Assembly (NCBI GenBank): GCA_019661845.1
Contig: JAIFWL010000001.1
Location: forward strand, 1 to 14,258
Direction: 5' to 3'
DNA: 14,258 bases
Source: Candidatus Parcubacteria bacterium
Lineage (GTDB): Bacteria > Patescibacteriota > Minisyncoccia > Phycocordibacterales > Zambryskibacteraceae
How positions within the stretch are numbered: the stretch's first letter is position 1; every line of letters starts with the position of its first letter. Below are positions 1 through 6,289 of this stretch, one piece after another. Made by a program: the position numbers and the translations under genes. The notes under the pieces are model-generated. The model was not told where the DNA came from. It searched no databases and saw only the letters and a program-made list of their open reading frames with translations.

Positions 1-221
1 GGGAGAAAGGATATGTTTCCCATGGAACATCTCGGCTAGGGGAGTATAGGCCAGAGGATAATATGCACCCGTGGAAACTGAGGCGCCTAGCTAGAACTAT
101 CCAGACCTACTTGTTACACCTGAAACTGGATCCAGAATGGCAACTCGACCTCATAACGGTCAGAATGGATATGACCACCCGTAAAGCTAGGGTGGAGCTC
201 ATAGAAAACATTGTGATCTAG
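1..221 (+). CDS. YraN/UPF0102 family nuclease-like protein, C-terminal fragment
   Basis: The reading frame is open from base 3 to a TAG stop at 219-221, giving about 72 residues; the start lies outside the window. The residues YRPEDNMHPWKLRRLARTIQ, followed by a tail with WQLDLITVRM and a hydrophobic ending (IENIVI), match the C-terminal part of the YraN/UPF0102 family as I know it: a K-x-(R/K)-R-L helix, a YL helix, a D-(L/V)-x-x-V strand and a final hydrophobic strand. The family has a restriction-endonuclease-like fold and its cellular role is poorly defined. The catalytic half is missing here, so activity cannot be judged. No ribosome-binding site is visible. The next gene downstream is a tRNA on the opposite strand. 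Identification is by family pattern only. Confidence 0.75.
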   Translation, partial: EKGYVSHGTSRLGEYRPEDNMHPWKLRRLARTIQTYLLHLKLDPEWQLDLITVRMDMTTRKARVELIENIVI

Positions 222-222
222 G

Positions 223-293
223 TGCGGGACGGGAGAATCGAACTCCCGACCACAGTTTGGAAAACTGTCGTTTTACCACTAAACTAGTCCCGC
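223..293 (-). tRNA. tRNA-Gly (anticodon TCC)
   Basis: On the minus strand this folds as a complete cloverleaf. The 7-bp acceptor pairs 287-293 with 224-230, the D stem is GTTT/AAAC, the anticodon stem ACAGT/ACTGT holds the loop TTTCCAA, and the T stem GGGAG/CTCCC holds TTCGATT. The anticodon TCC reads GGA and possibly other glycine codons. The discriminator is A at 223, and the bases after it read CCT, so the 3' CCA is not encoded and must be added after transcription. Confidence 0.97.
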
Positions 294-301
294 ATTGCTC
301 T

Positions 302-307
302 ATTATA
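302..307 (-). promoter_or_regulatory. -10 box for tRNA-Gly(TCC)
   Basis: A perfect TATAAT on the minus strand ends 8 bases before the 5' end of tRNA-Gly(TCC). A weak -35 (TTCTCG, 325-330) lies 17 bases upstream, inside the T arm of the preceding tRNA-Pro. Transcription would begin at or just before the mature 5' end. The -35 is poor, so the call rests on the -10 box and its position. Confidence 0.5.
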
Positions 308-312
308 CTTTA

Positions 313-386
313 TGGTCGGGGCGCCGAGAATCGAACTCGGATCTCTCGCTCCCAAAGCGAGTATACTACCACTGTACTACGCCCCG
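313..386 (-). tRNA. tRNA-Pro (anticodon TGG), CCA encoded
   Basis: Minus-strand cloverleaf with acceptor CGGGGCG/CGCCCCG, anticodon stem CTCGC/GCGAG, loop TTTGGGA (anticodon TGG) and T arm CCGAG-TTCGATT-CTCGG. The C1-G72 pair is typical of bacterial tRNA-Pro. The discriminator A is followed by CCA in the DNA (complement of 313-315), unlike the glycine and arginine tRNAs nearby. Confidence 0.97.
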
Positions 387-406
387 TAGTGTTATTGAAG
401 GGATGA

Positions 407-480
407 TGGTCGGGATGGGGAGATTCGAACTCCCGTCTCACGAACCCGAATCGTGAATACTACCGCTATACTACATCCCG
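407..480 (-). tRNA. tRNA-Pro (anticodon CGG), CCA encoded
   Basis: Minus-strand cloverleaf with acceptor CGGGATG/CATCCCG, anticodon stem CACGA/TCGTG, loop TTCGGGT (anticodon CGG) and T stem GGGAG/CTCCC. The discriminator A is followed by an encoded CCA (complement of 407-409). It lies 20 bases upstream of tRNA-Pro(TGG) on the same strand, so the two proline tRNAs are probably one precursor. It starts 62 bases from the divergent tRNA-Gly(GCC), leaving 481-542 as a shared promoter region. Confidence 0.97.
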
Positions 481-542
481 TCTCTCTGGTGCAAGGTTTA
501 CTCTAGCATTTCAAGAAATTTTAGGCTAATATCTCCTTACTT

Positions 543-613
543 GCGGCTATGGTTTAGTGGTAGAACGCGTCCTTGCCAAGGACGAGATTCGGGTTCGATT
601 CCCGGTAGCCGCA
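543..613 (+). tRNA. tRNA-Gly (anticodon GCC)
   Basis: Plus-strand cloverleaf with acceptor GCGGCTA/TAGCCGC, D stem GTTT/GAAC, anticodon stem CGTCC/GGACG with loop TTGCCAA (anticodon GCC), and T stem TCGGG/CCCGG with one wobble. The discriminator is A613 and the following bases are CCT, so CCA is not encoded. A possible -10 box TAATAT (527-532) lies 10 bases upstream, with no convincing -35. Confidence 0.97.
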
Positions 614-626
614 CCTCTGATAGAAT
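614..626 (+). promoter_or_regulatory. Extended -10 promoter for tRNA-Arg and cca
   Basis: TGA-TAGAAT (618-626) is an extended -10 element placed between tRNA-Gly and tRNA-Arg, ending 9 bases before the tRNA-Arg 5' end. The 13-mer CCTCTGATAGAAT recurs exactly at 13117-13129, upstream of the DksA/TraR-like gene, which supports it being a promoter signal. No good -35 is visible because the upstream bases belong to tRNA-Gly. cca begins 13 bases after tRNA-Arg, so this is the nearest plausible promoter for it. Confidence 0.5.
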
Positions 627-635
627 GTAACTAAT

Positions 636-708
636 GCGCCCGTAGCTCAACGGATAGAGTACTTGTCTTCGGAACAAGGGGTTGGGGGTTCGAGTCCCTC
701 CGGGCGCA
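636..708 (+). tRNA. tRNA-Arg (anticodon TCG)
   Basis: Plus-strand cloverleaf with acceptor GCGCCCG/CGGGCGC, anticodon stem CTTGT/ACAAG with loop CTTCGGA (anticodon TCG), and T stem GGGGG/CCCTC with one wobble. The discriminator is A708, followed by CAC, so CCA is not encoded. Its 3' end is only 13 bases from the cca start codon, which implies co-transcription. Confidence 0.97.
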
Positions 709-721
709 CACAACATACAAA

Positions 722-2188
722 ATGTCTCTAAATACAAAATTCTCTATTCCAAACGAAGTGAGGGAAGTCTCACGGGTTTTAAGTGATGCCGGATTTGAGA
801 ACTTCCTGGTCGGTGGATGCGTGCGTGACCTGATCATAGGTAGGGAACCGAAGGATTGGGACATCACTACCATTGCTACGCCTGAAGAGATTCAGAAACT
901 TTTCCCAGATTCATTCTACGAAAATGATTTCGGCACAGTCGGAGTGAAGACTCTCATAGGCATAGTAGAAGTAACTCCATACCGACTTGAGTCCGGTTAC
1001 TCTGACGCAAGACACCCAGACAGTGTAAGTTGGGCTAAGAAGGTAGAGGAAGATCTTGCACGAAGAGATTTCACGATGAATGCCGTGGCGCTCAACCTAC
1101 AACCAACAACCGACGGCCAACAACTTATAGATCCATTCGATGGGCAGAAAGATATTGAGAAGAAGGTTATCCGCACAGTGGGGAAGCCAGAGGAAAGGTT
1201 CGGTGAAGATGCTTTAAGAATCTTCCGTGCACTACGCTTCTCGGCGGAGCTTGGCTTCATGATTGAGCATGAGACGCAGGAAGCAATAAGTAAGTGCGCG
1301 CATTTATTAGAAAATATTTCTAAAGAGCGTATACGAGATGAGTTTACGAAGATTGTTATGTCCCCCGAGCCGGGCATCGCACTAGAGATGTGTGCGAGAC
1401 TAGGATTACTCAAATATATTTCAGAAGAATTTGAGAAGGGGATCGGTGTGGAGCAGAACAAGGCTCACGCGTATACGGTGTGGGAACATTTGCTCCGCTC
1501 GCTTAACCACGCGGCGAAGAAGAACTTTCCTCTCCACGTGCGACTCGCAGCGCTTTTCCACGACATTGCGAAGCCTCATACCAAGGGAATAAAAAGTGAT
1601 AACATCACTTTTTATGGCCACGAGGTAGTGGGTGCGCGTATTACTAGGAAAGTGCTTGAGAATCTCCACTTCTCCAGAGAGATTATTGATAAGGTGTACA
1701 AACTAGTGCGTTGGCATATGTTCTTCTCTGATACTGAAGAGATTTCGCTCTCTGCAGTGCGAAGGATGGTGAGGAATGTTACTCCAGAGCTCATTTGGGA
1801 CCTTATGGATGTCCGTGCAGCTGACCGCATAGGTACAGGTAGACCTAAGGAAGCGCCATACAGACTCCGCAAGTATCACGCCATGATCGAAGAGGTGATG
1901 CGCGATCCTATCTCCGTAAAACAGTTATCCATAGACGGCGCTGACATTATGAAGATTACAGAAGTGGGTCCGGGCCCGCACGTTGGATACATCTTAGAAG
2001 AACTCTTGGCTGAAGTACTCGAAGATCCTAAGAAGAATAGTAGGGAATTCCTAGAAACAAGGGTGAAAGAACTCTACGACTTGGATCCGCAAGAACTTGC
2101 ACGTGTTGGTCGCGAAGCACGAGAGAAGAATCAAAGTGAAGACGAACAAGAAATAGAAAAAATTAAAGGCGAATACGGAGTAAAGTAA
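722..2188 (+). CDS. cca: tRNA nucleotidyltransferase / poly(A) polymerase family protein with HD domain
   Basis: This 488-aa class II nucleotidyltransferase probably builds or repairs the CCA end of tRNAs using CTP and ATP. The N-terminal catalytic core has the GGCVRD motif at residues 31-36 and the metal-binding DWD at 45-47. The flexible segment with RRDFTMNA, around residues 113-120, is also typical. A helical neck follows, then an HD phosphohydrolase domain with H280-D281 in the segment LFHDIAKP. The C-terminal tail is acidic and lysine-rich. Length fits the HD-containing CCA-adding enzymes. ATG 722 is the only reasonable start, because the tRNA-Arg gene ends at 708, and it has no Shine-Dalgarno sequence. 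Three of the five adjacent tRNAs lack an encoded CCA, so the enzyme's likely substrates are next to it. A poly(A) polymerase activity cannot be excluded from sequence. Confidence 0.93.
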   Translation: MSLNTKFSIPNEVREVSRVLSDAGFENFLVGGCVRDLIIGREPKDWDITTIATPEEIQKLFPDSFYENDFGTVGVKTLIGIVEVTPYRLESGYSDARHPDSVSWAKKVEEDLARRDFTMNAVALNLQPTTDGQQLIDPFDGQKDIEKKVIRTVGKPEERFGEDALRIFRALRFSAELGFMIEHETQEAISKCAHLLENISKERIRDEFTKIVMSPEPGIALEMCARLGLLKYISEEFEKGIGVEQNKAHAYTVWEHLLRSLNHAAKKNFPLHVRLAALFHDIAKPHTKGIKSDNITFYGHEVVGARITRKVLENLHFSREIIDKVYKLVRWHMFFSDTEEISLSAVRRMVRNVTPELIWDLMDVRAADRIGTGRPKEAPYRLRKYHAMIEEVMRDPISVKQLSIDGADIMKITEVGPGPHVGYILEELLAEVLEDPKKNSREFLETRVKELYDLDPQELARVGREAREKNQSEDEQEIEKIKGEYGVK

Positions 2189-2193
2189 AAAGA

Positions 2194-2302
2194 AAAGAGA
2201 AAGAATTAGTTTGTCGGACGTCTCGCAGGCTGTCGAGCCGAGAGTCAGGAAGATTTCTACCAAGAAATACTTCCGTGTCCAGCAAACTAATTCTTTCTCT
2301 TT
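2194..2302. ncRNA. 109-base inverted-repeat element folding as a three-way junction
   Basis: A perfect 20-bp inverted repeat (2194-2213 with 2283-2302) continues, after one wobble and one mismatch, into GGAC/GTCC (2216-2219 with 2277-2280). The enclosed bases form two hairpins. The first has TCTC (2221-2224) with GAGA (2240-2243) and GGCT (2228-2231) with AGCC (2236-2239), capped by GTCG. The second has GGAAG (2248-2252) with CTTCC (2270-2274) plus A-T and TTTCT/AGAAA, capped by ACCA. It lies between the convergent cca and HU genes, so it could be a bidirectional terminator, a structured RNA or a MITE-like repeat. The purine-rich left arm gives a T-rich end in either direction. The structure is seen in the sequence; the role is inferred. 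Confidence 0.6.
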
Positions 2303-2309
2303 CTAGAAA

Positions 2310-2582
2310 CTATTTAACTGCGTCTTTCAAACCTTTTGCAGGACGGAACTTCGGTACGCGCATAGATGGCACGTGGATCGAAGCGCCGGTGCGAGGATTC
2401 CTAGCCTGACGTGCAGCACGAGTCTTGGTGGAGAAGATGCCAAGTCCTGCGATAGAAACTTCGCCGCCTTTCTTCAAAGTGGAGACGATCGATTCGATGA
2501 CAGTGTCGACAACTTCTTCCGCTTGAACTTTCGTACCGCCAATCTTGCCGTGAACAGCGTTCGCGATATCTATCTTGTTCAT
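2310..2582 (-). CDS. HU-family DNA-binding protein
   Basis: A 90-aa nucleoid protein of the HU/IHF family. It matches throughout: N-terminal helices (residues 1-40), the GGEVSIAGLGIF turn near residues 40-50, and the DNA-binding arm with RNPRTGASI near residues 63-71. The C-terminal KFRPAKGLKD segment is also typical. HU proteins act as dimers that bend DNA without strong sequence preference. The gene stands alone, convergent with cca. Its leader of roughly 50 bases holds a -10 box and a palindrome but no Shine-Dalgarno sequence. HU and IHF subunits are hard to separate from sequence alone, but one small gene next to unrelated genes fits HU best. Confidence 0.95.
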   Translation of the reverse strand: MNKIDIANAVHGKIGGTKVQAEEVVDTVIESIVSTLKKGGEVSIAGLGIFSTKTRAARQARNPRTGASIHVPSMRVPKFRPAKGLKDAVK

Positions 2583-2611
2583 TATCTAGCTAATTATTGA
2601 TAACTTTTGAA

Positions 2612-2644
2612 TCTAAGGACCTTAGAATTCATGCCATGATTATA
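2612..2644 (-). promoter_or_regulatory. HU gene -10 box and leader palindrome
   Basis: A perfect TATAAT on the minus strand (2639-2644, within TATATAAT) lies 56 bases upstream of the HU start codon. TTGATG (2665-2670) is a possible -35, but its 20-bp spacing is long. Just downstream of the expected transcription start is a 7-bp palindrome, TCTAAGG-a-CCTTAGA (2612-2626). It could be an operator or a small hairpin at the 5' end of the mRNA. Confidence 0.5.
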
Positions 2645-2688
2645 TAATGAGCCATTTTTTCCTGCATCAACTAGACAAAAGTGGAGAA

Positions 2689-4218
2689 TTATCGTGCAAA
2701 TTCTATCGAGCGGGCCTCTCGTATCACATTCACCTTGATCTCACCTGGATATTTGAGCTCTTTCTCTATCCTTAGGGCGATATCTCGCGCCATCTTCTTA
2801 GCATCGAGATCAGAGATTTTGTCCGGGGTGACAAAAACTCTGATCTCGCGCCCCGCTTGCAAGGCATATGCCTTCTCCACCCCTTCAAATGATGTAGCTA
2901 TAGCCTCAAGCTCACTCAAGCGCTTGAGGTAATTGTCTAGGTTGTCCCTCCTAGCTCCAGGCCGGCCGCCAGAGATAGCATCTGCAGTCTGAACGATGAT
3001 GGATTCAACCGTTTCGTATGGATATTCGCCATGATGTGCCTGCATGGCCTTGATGACATCCTCGGAGACATTAAACTTCTGGAGAATTCTACGACCAATC
3101 TCTACGTGAGTACCAGACACTTCGTGATCTAGCGCCTTACCTATGTCGTGGAGGAGGGCACCGGCCTTAGCAACCTGCACATTGGCCCCTAACTCTTCAG
3201 CCATCATGCCCGCAAGGTGCGCCATCTCTATAGAGTGGTCTAGGACGTTCTGACTATAGCTTGAGCGGAAGTGAAGACGACCAAGAATAGCGAGGAGTTT
3301 AGGATCCAAGTTATAAATCTCACACTGAAGTGCGGCAGCCTCACCCTTATCCTTAATAATCTTATTCACTTCCTCCTGCGCCTTGGTGACGAACTCCTCA
3401 ATCTTCGCTGGCTGGATGCGCCCGTCAGCGATCAAGTTATCGAGTGCAAGCTTCGCCACTGCACGACGCACTGGGTCGAAGGAGGAGAGTACGATGGCAT
3501 TTGGTGTATCGTCGACAATCACTTCTACACCTGTAGCACGTTCAAACGCTTTGATATTCCTACCTTCTTTACCAATGATCTTACCCTTCAGGTCATCTGT
3601 TGGGAGGTCGACAGTCGTAGACATCATCTCACTTACAGTTGAGGTGGCGAGTCGTTGAATGGAAGTAGCTAGAATCTCCTTCGCTCTCTTATCTAGACGC
3701 TCGCCGGCTTGCGCCTCAAGCTTCTGCATCTTTACTAGGAAATCTTCTTCAAAATCTTTCTCAATAGCACTCATCAATTGCGTGCGTGCCTCCTCTGGTG
3801 AGAGATGCGATAGGCGAGAGAGCTCAAGAGTCTTATCGTGGGCTAGCTTCTCAATCTTCTCCTTCAATACACGCACTTCGGCAGCGCGCTTCTTCACATA
3901 CTCTATCTCTTCATCAATATCCACTTGGCGCTTGTCTAGGAATTCCTCTTTCTTTATCAAACGATCTTCAGCGCTCTTAAGGCGGTTCTCCCGTTCCTTG
4001 GCTTCAGCTTGAACGCGGTCGAGGTATTCCTGCGCCTTCTCCTCGGCTTCAAGGATAATGTTCTTCGCTTCCTCTTGTGAGCGAAGTTCCATCTGCTTGA
4101 TATCGAGCTCCATGGAACCCTTCTTGCCCAAGGAGATAAGCAGGCGCAGCAAATAACCAAAGCCGATACCAGCAGAGGCAGCCAGCAATGCTAAAAGTAG
4201 CGCTAGTTTTAACGACAT
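2689..4218 (-). CDS. rny: Ribonuclease Y
   Basis: A 509-aa membrane-anchored endoribonuclease that starts mRNA decay in many bacteria. It has an N-terminal transmembrane helix at about residues 4-30 and a long charged coiled coil to about residue 190. The KH domain carries GKIIGKEGRNIKAFE (212-226). The HD domain has H357-D358 within LLHDIGKALDHE, and the usual C-terminal region follows. Length and domain order are those of full-length RNase Y. The start MSLKLA opens directly into the membrane helix, as expected. It lies 96 bases downstream of clpP on the same strand. No terminator hairpin is evident after its stop, so some transcripts may continue towards the HU promoter. No Shine-Dalgarno sequence precedes it. 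Confidence 0.96.
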   Translation of the reverse strand: MSLKLALLLALLAASAGIGFGYLLRLLISLGKKGSMELDIKQMELRSQEEAKNIILEAEEKAQEYLDRVQAEAKERENRLKSAEDRLIKKEEFLDKRQVDIDEEIEYVKKRAAEVRVLKEKIEKLAHDKTLELSRLSHLSPEEARTQLMSAIEKDFEEDFLVKMQKLEAQAGERLDKRAKEILATSIQRLATSTVSEMMSTTVDLPTDDLKGKIIGKEGRNIKAFERATGVEVIVDDTPNAIVLSSFDPVRRAVAKLALDNLIADGRIQPAKIEEFVTKAQEEVNKIIKDKGEAAALQCEIYNLDPKLLAILGRLHFRSSYSQNVLDHSIEMAHLAGMMAEELGANVQVAKAGALLHDIGKALDHEVSGTHVEIGRRILQKFNVSEDVIKAMQAHHGEYPYETVESIIVQTADAISGGRPGARRDNLDNYLKRLSELEAIATSFEGVEKAYALQAGREIRVFVTPDKISDLDAKKMARDIALRIEKELKYPGEIKVNVIREARSIEFAR

Positions 4219-4314
4219 TTACGGTAGCTCGGGTCAGAGAGAGCGGTCAGGCGGTGGGCACAAGACACTTTTTAAGTTAATTCTTTAAGATTGAACACCC
4301 CTACAATACTGTAA

Positions 4315-4890
4315 TTAGAGGATTTTGTCTATAATGCCGTACTTCTTGGCCTCATCTGCAGACATGAAGAAGTCTCGGTCGATATCCTTCTGCACTTGGG
4401 GGAGGGATTGGCCTGTGTTCTTACTCATCATCTTGGCCAAGTTCTCACGGAGCTTAAGAATCTGCTTAGCGCGAATCTCTATGTCAGTGGCCTGACCTTG
4501 GGCACCACCGAGAGGCTGGTGGATCATGATCTCAGCATTAGGCAATGCAAAGCGCTTACCCTTAGCACCTGCAGAAAGGAGCCAAGCCCCACCAGAGGCA
4601 GCCATGCCTACACATACAGTAGAGACATCGGGCTTGATGTGGTTAATGGTATCAATCATGGCGAGAGTAGCAGTAGCAGAACCGCCAGGGGAGTTTATAT
4701 AGAGGGAAATATCCTTCTTAGGATCCTCAGACTGGAGGAATAGAAGTTGAGCGATAACAATGTTGGCAGAATCATCGTCAATCTCACCTCCGAGGAAGAT
4801 AATGCGCTCGCGAAGTAAGCGAGAGTAAATGTCATAAGCTCGTTCACCGAACTGACTCTTCTCTATAACTGTTGGGATAAGATATGTCAT
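4315..4890 (-). CDS. clpP: ATP-dependent Clp protease proteolytic subunit
   Basis: A 191-aa serine peptidase that forms the barrel of the Clp protease with an AAA+ unfoldase. The catalytic triad is visible: S99 in [10 protein letters not shown]124 in MIHQPLGG and D173 in [11 protein letters not shown]. The oxyanion-loop motif SPGGS is at 67-71. The residue after the catalytic serine is Gly, where many homologues have Met. Length is typical, with a short N-terminal extension. The gene begins 9 bases after the stop codon of the TrmB-like regulator and has no Shine-Dalgarno sequence, so both are probably read from one mRNA. No Clp ATPase gene is in the window. Confidence 0.97.
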   Translation of the reverse strand: MTYLIPTVIEKSQFGERAYDIYSRLLRERIIFLGGEIDDDSANIVIAQLLFLQSEDPKKDISLYINSPGGSATATLAMIDTINHIKPDVSTVCVGMAASGGAWLLSAGAKGKRFALPNAEIMIHQPLGGAQGQATDIEIRAKQILKLRENLAKMMSKNTGQSLPQVQKDIDRDFFMSADEAKKYGIIDKIL

Positions 4891-4899
4891 GCGGCTAGA

Positions 4900-5688
4900 T
4901 TAGCGGAAAATTTCTTCTGGCGCAACTCCTTGAGACCAGATGAGTTCAAACAGTGCTGAGAATGAAACTTTTATCTCTGGATTCTCAATTACGGTAGTAA
5001 CAATAGCCGCCCCATAAGAGGTGATGGCAACCTTATCACTATAGACGGTTATCTGCGCTGGGAGTGCAAATTTATCTTGTGGAAGATATTTCCTAGCAAT
5101 ATTATTCTCCTTATCTTGTAAAGAAAGCTCTATGGTGGGCTCTCGAGATGAAATGAGGCGCATACCAAGACCAAACCTCTTTCTCCTTTCCTTATGTTCA
5201 TCTAGCATCTTATTAATACTTTCACTGGAGGTATCTAGATACGAACGGAAGAGTAGAGTATCCGATTTCGTCTTGATGATGTCATCAAATACATATTGGA
5301 TACCCTTATCTCCTTCAAAAAATTGAACATTAGGTTTCTTGTTCGCGATGTTATAGGCCGAAATAAGGCTCTGGGCCACCTTGTCGAAGGCGTACTTCGC
5401 GGCATGGGCACTTTCACGCTTCTTCTCTATAAGCGCCTCCAAGCTTGATGGGTGGGTGGGGAAGAAGGTTCGGACTTTGTCTTCCTCAGTCTCTTTGGAC
5501 TCGATAAGGCCTATATCCTGAAGCTGGCCAAGAATTTTGTACGTCAGGGAGCGCTTGATGCCTGAGTTAAAGGCGATTTTAAAGGCTTTGCTAGGGCCTA
5601 AATTAAGCAAGGTCTGATACACCAAAGCCTGTTCATGGGCCAATCCGATCTCTTGTAAAGAGGTTTCTAAAACTTCCTTATTTTCCAT
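4900..5688 (-). CDS. TrmB-like transcriptional regulator
   Basis: A 262-aa protein with an N-terminal winged helix-turn-helix (about residues 8-75, including SLTYKILGQLQDIGLI) and a helical linker to about 115. The C-terminal effector domain begins with VQFFEGDKGIQYVFDDI (121-137). This arrangement is that of the TrmB family, known in archaea as sugar-responsive regulators; CPR genomes carry several such genes with unknown ligands. The start codon touches a perfect 20-bp palindrome, which strongly suggests autoregulation. It is the first gene of a probable unit with clpP. The divergent side of the same intergenic region carries the promoter of the structured small-gene operon, so it could also act there. 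The ligand is not predictable. Confidence 0.85.
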   Translation of the reverse strand: MENKEVLETSLQEIGLAHEQALVYQTLLNLGPSKAFKIAFNSGIKRSLTYKILGQLQDIGLIESKETEEDKVRTFFPTHPSSLEALIEKKRESAHAAKYAFDKVAQSLISAYNIANKKPNVQFFEGDKGIQYVFDDIIKTKSDTLLFRSYLDTSSESINKMLDEHKERRKRFGLGMRLISSREPTIELSLQDKENNIARKYLPQDKFALPAQITVYSDKVAITSYGAAIVTTVIENPEIKVSFSALFELIWSQGVAPEEIFR

Positions 5689-5739
5689 GTGTTATATATT
5701 TATAACACTATTGTAGCATAAACAAGCCATATTTTACAA
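5689..5739 (-). promoter_or_regulatory. Promoter and palindromic operator of the TrmB-like gene
   Basis: On the minus strand a -35 TTGTAA (5734-5739), an 18-bp spacer and a -10 TACAAT (5710-5715) are followed by the perfect 8-bp inverted repeat GTGTTATAtattTATAACAC (5689-5708). The repeat ends one base before the start codon and covers the expected transcription start near 5703. A repressor bound there would block initiation. This is the pattern expected of a self-regulated gene; the binder is inferred to be the TrmB-like protein. Confidence 0.65.
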
Positions 5740-5770
5740 TCTTTCTTAATTTTTATGACTGAATTGTAAA
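5733..5770. repeat. Spaced inverted repeat between divergent promoters
   Basis: TTTACAAT (5733-5740) and ATTGTAAA (5763-5770) are perfect inverted copies with 22 bases between them, about 30 bp centre to centre, or three helical turns. The left arm contains the -35 of the TrmB-like gene. The right arm ends 6 bases before the -35 of the plus-strand operon. It could be a pair of operator half-sites; no binder is shown. Confidence 0.45.
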
Positions 5771-5776
5771 TAATAT

Positions 5777-5805
5777 TTGACAGAAAGTAAATAAGAAAGT
5801 ATTGT
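5777..5805 (+). promoter_or_regulatory. Strong promoter of the small-gene operon
   Basis: A consensus TTGACA (5777-5782) is separated by exactly 17 bases from TATTGT (5800-5805). Transcription would start near 5812, leaving a leader of about 58 bases before the first gene. That leader can form CTCCGG/CCGGGG (5824-5829 with 5836-5841, one wobble). Confidence 0.75.
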
Positions 5806-5869
5806 TACTTCAGACAAAACGTACTCCGGATGGCTCCGGGGGAATATCGCCAACAAAGGAGGTGTGATA

Positions 5870-6214
5870 ATGGCTGAAGCGAACAAGATCGGGCTTGCTC
5901 CGCTTGGACTGAGACTGCAAAGTCTCTACCGTAAGCTCGTTGAGCTAAACGGGGGTCCAGATGCGGGTGAGTGCCTGGCTTGTCACTGCGACTCTGCAGA
6001 GCTTGTAACTCTTTTGGAATCCATCGGTCTGGATCCAAAGGAAGTTGAAGCTGAAGTGCAGAAGATTGCCTACGACTTCAAATTCGTGCAAGCTGACGAA
6101 TTTTGGAGAAGTGGACGGCTTTCTTCCGTGCCGGGCAGATGTGGTGATGGGGCGTATCTTACTTGGTTCATTGCTGCGTGCTACGCAGTGATGAGTCGGC
6201 AAGAGAGCCGCTAG
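5870..6214 (+). CDS. Hypothetical protein A of the structured operon (CxxCxC)
   Basis: A 114-aa protein I do not recognise. ATG 5870 is chosen because AGGAGG (5857-5862) lies 7 bases upstream; GTG at 5864 is in frame but too close to that sequence. The protein is soluble-looking and mostly helical by composition. It has five cysteines, three of them clustered as C35-x2-C38-x-C40 (ECLACHCD), plus C91 and C104. This could be a metal or redox site, but the spacing does not match a family I can name. The middle part is acidic (LDPKEVEAEVQ). It is the first gene after the strong promoter at 5777 and ends before the pseudoknot and ribozyme region. The clear reading frame and ribosome-binding site support a real gene; function is unknown. 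Confidence 0.75.
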   Translation: MAEANKIGLAPLGLRLQSLYRKLVELNGGPDAGECLACHCDSAELVTLLESIGLDPKEVEAEVQKIAYDFKFVQADEFWRSGRLSSVPGRCGDGAYLTWFIAACYAVMSRQESR

Positions 6215-6219
6215 GCCAG

Positions 6220-6268
6220 CGCTCGTGAGCGGGGATCCTGAAGAATCGAAACTCTAGCCAAGTTTTGA
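6220..6268 (+). other. Two hairpins downstream of gene A
   Basis: A short hairpin CGCT-cgtg-AGCG (6220-6231) follows the stop codon of gene A. It is followed by TCGAAACT (6246-6253) paired with AGTTTTGA (6261-6268), an 8-bp stem with one G-U wobble and a seven-base loop CTAGCCA. The wobble favours an RNA structure on the plus strand. Neither is followed by a T run, so they are not intrinsic terminators. Confidence 0.45.
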
Positions 6269-6289
6269 ATAAATCAGGGCGAGACCGCA

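Noticed and set aside
2194..2302. CRISPR repeat
   Set aside because: There is one element only, with inverted and not tandem direct repeats; no array or cas gene is present in the window.
6238..6252. A second hammerhead core (CTGAAGA then GAAAC)
   Set aside because: Only three bases separate the two boxes, so there is no stem II, and the flanks do not form stems I and III. GAAAC here is part of the 6246-6268 hairpin.
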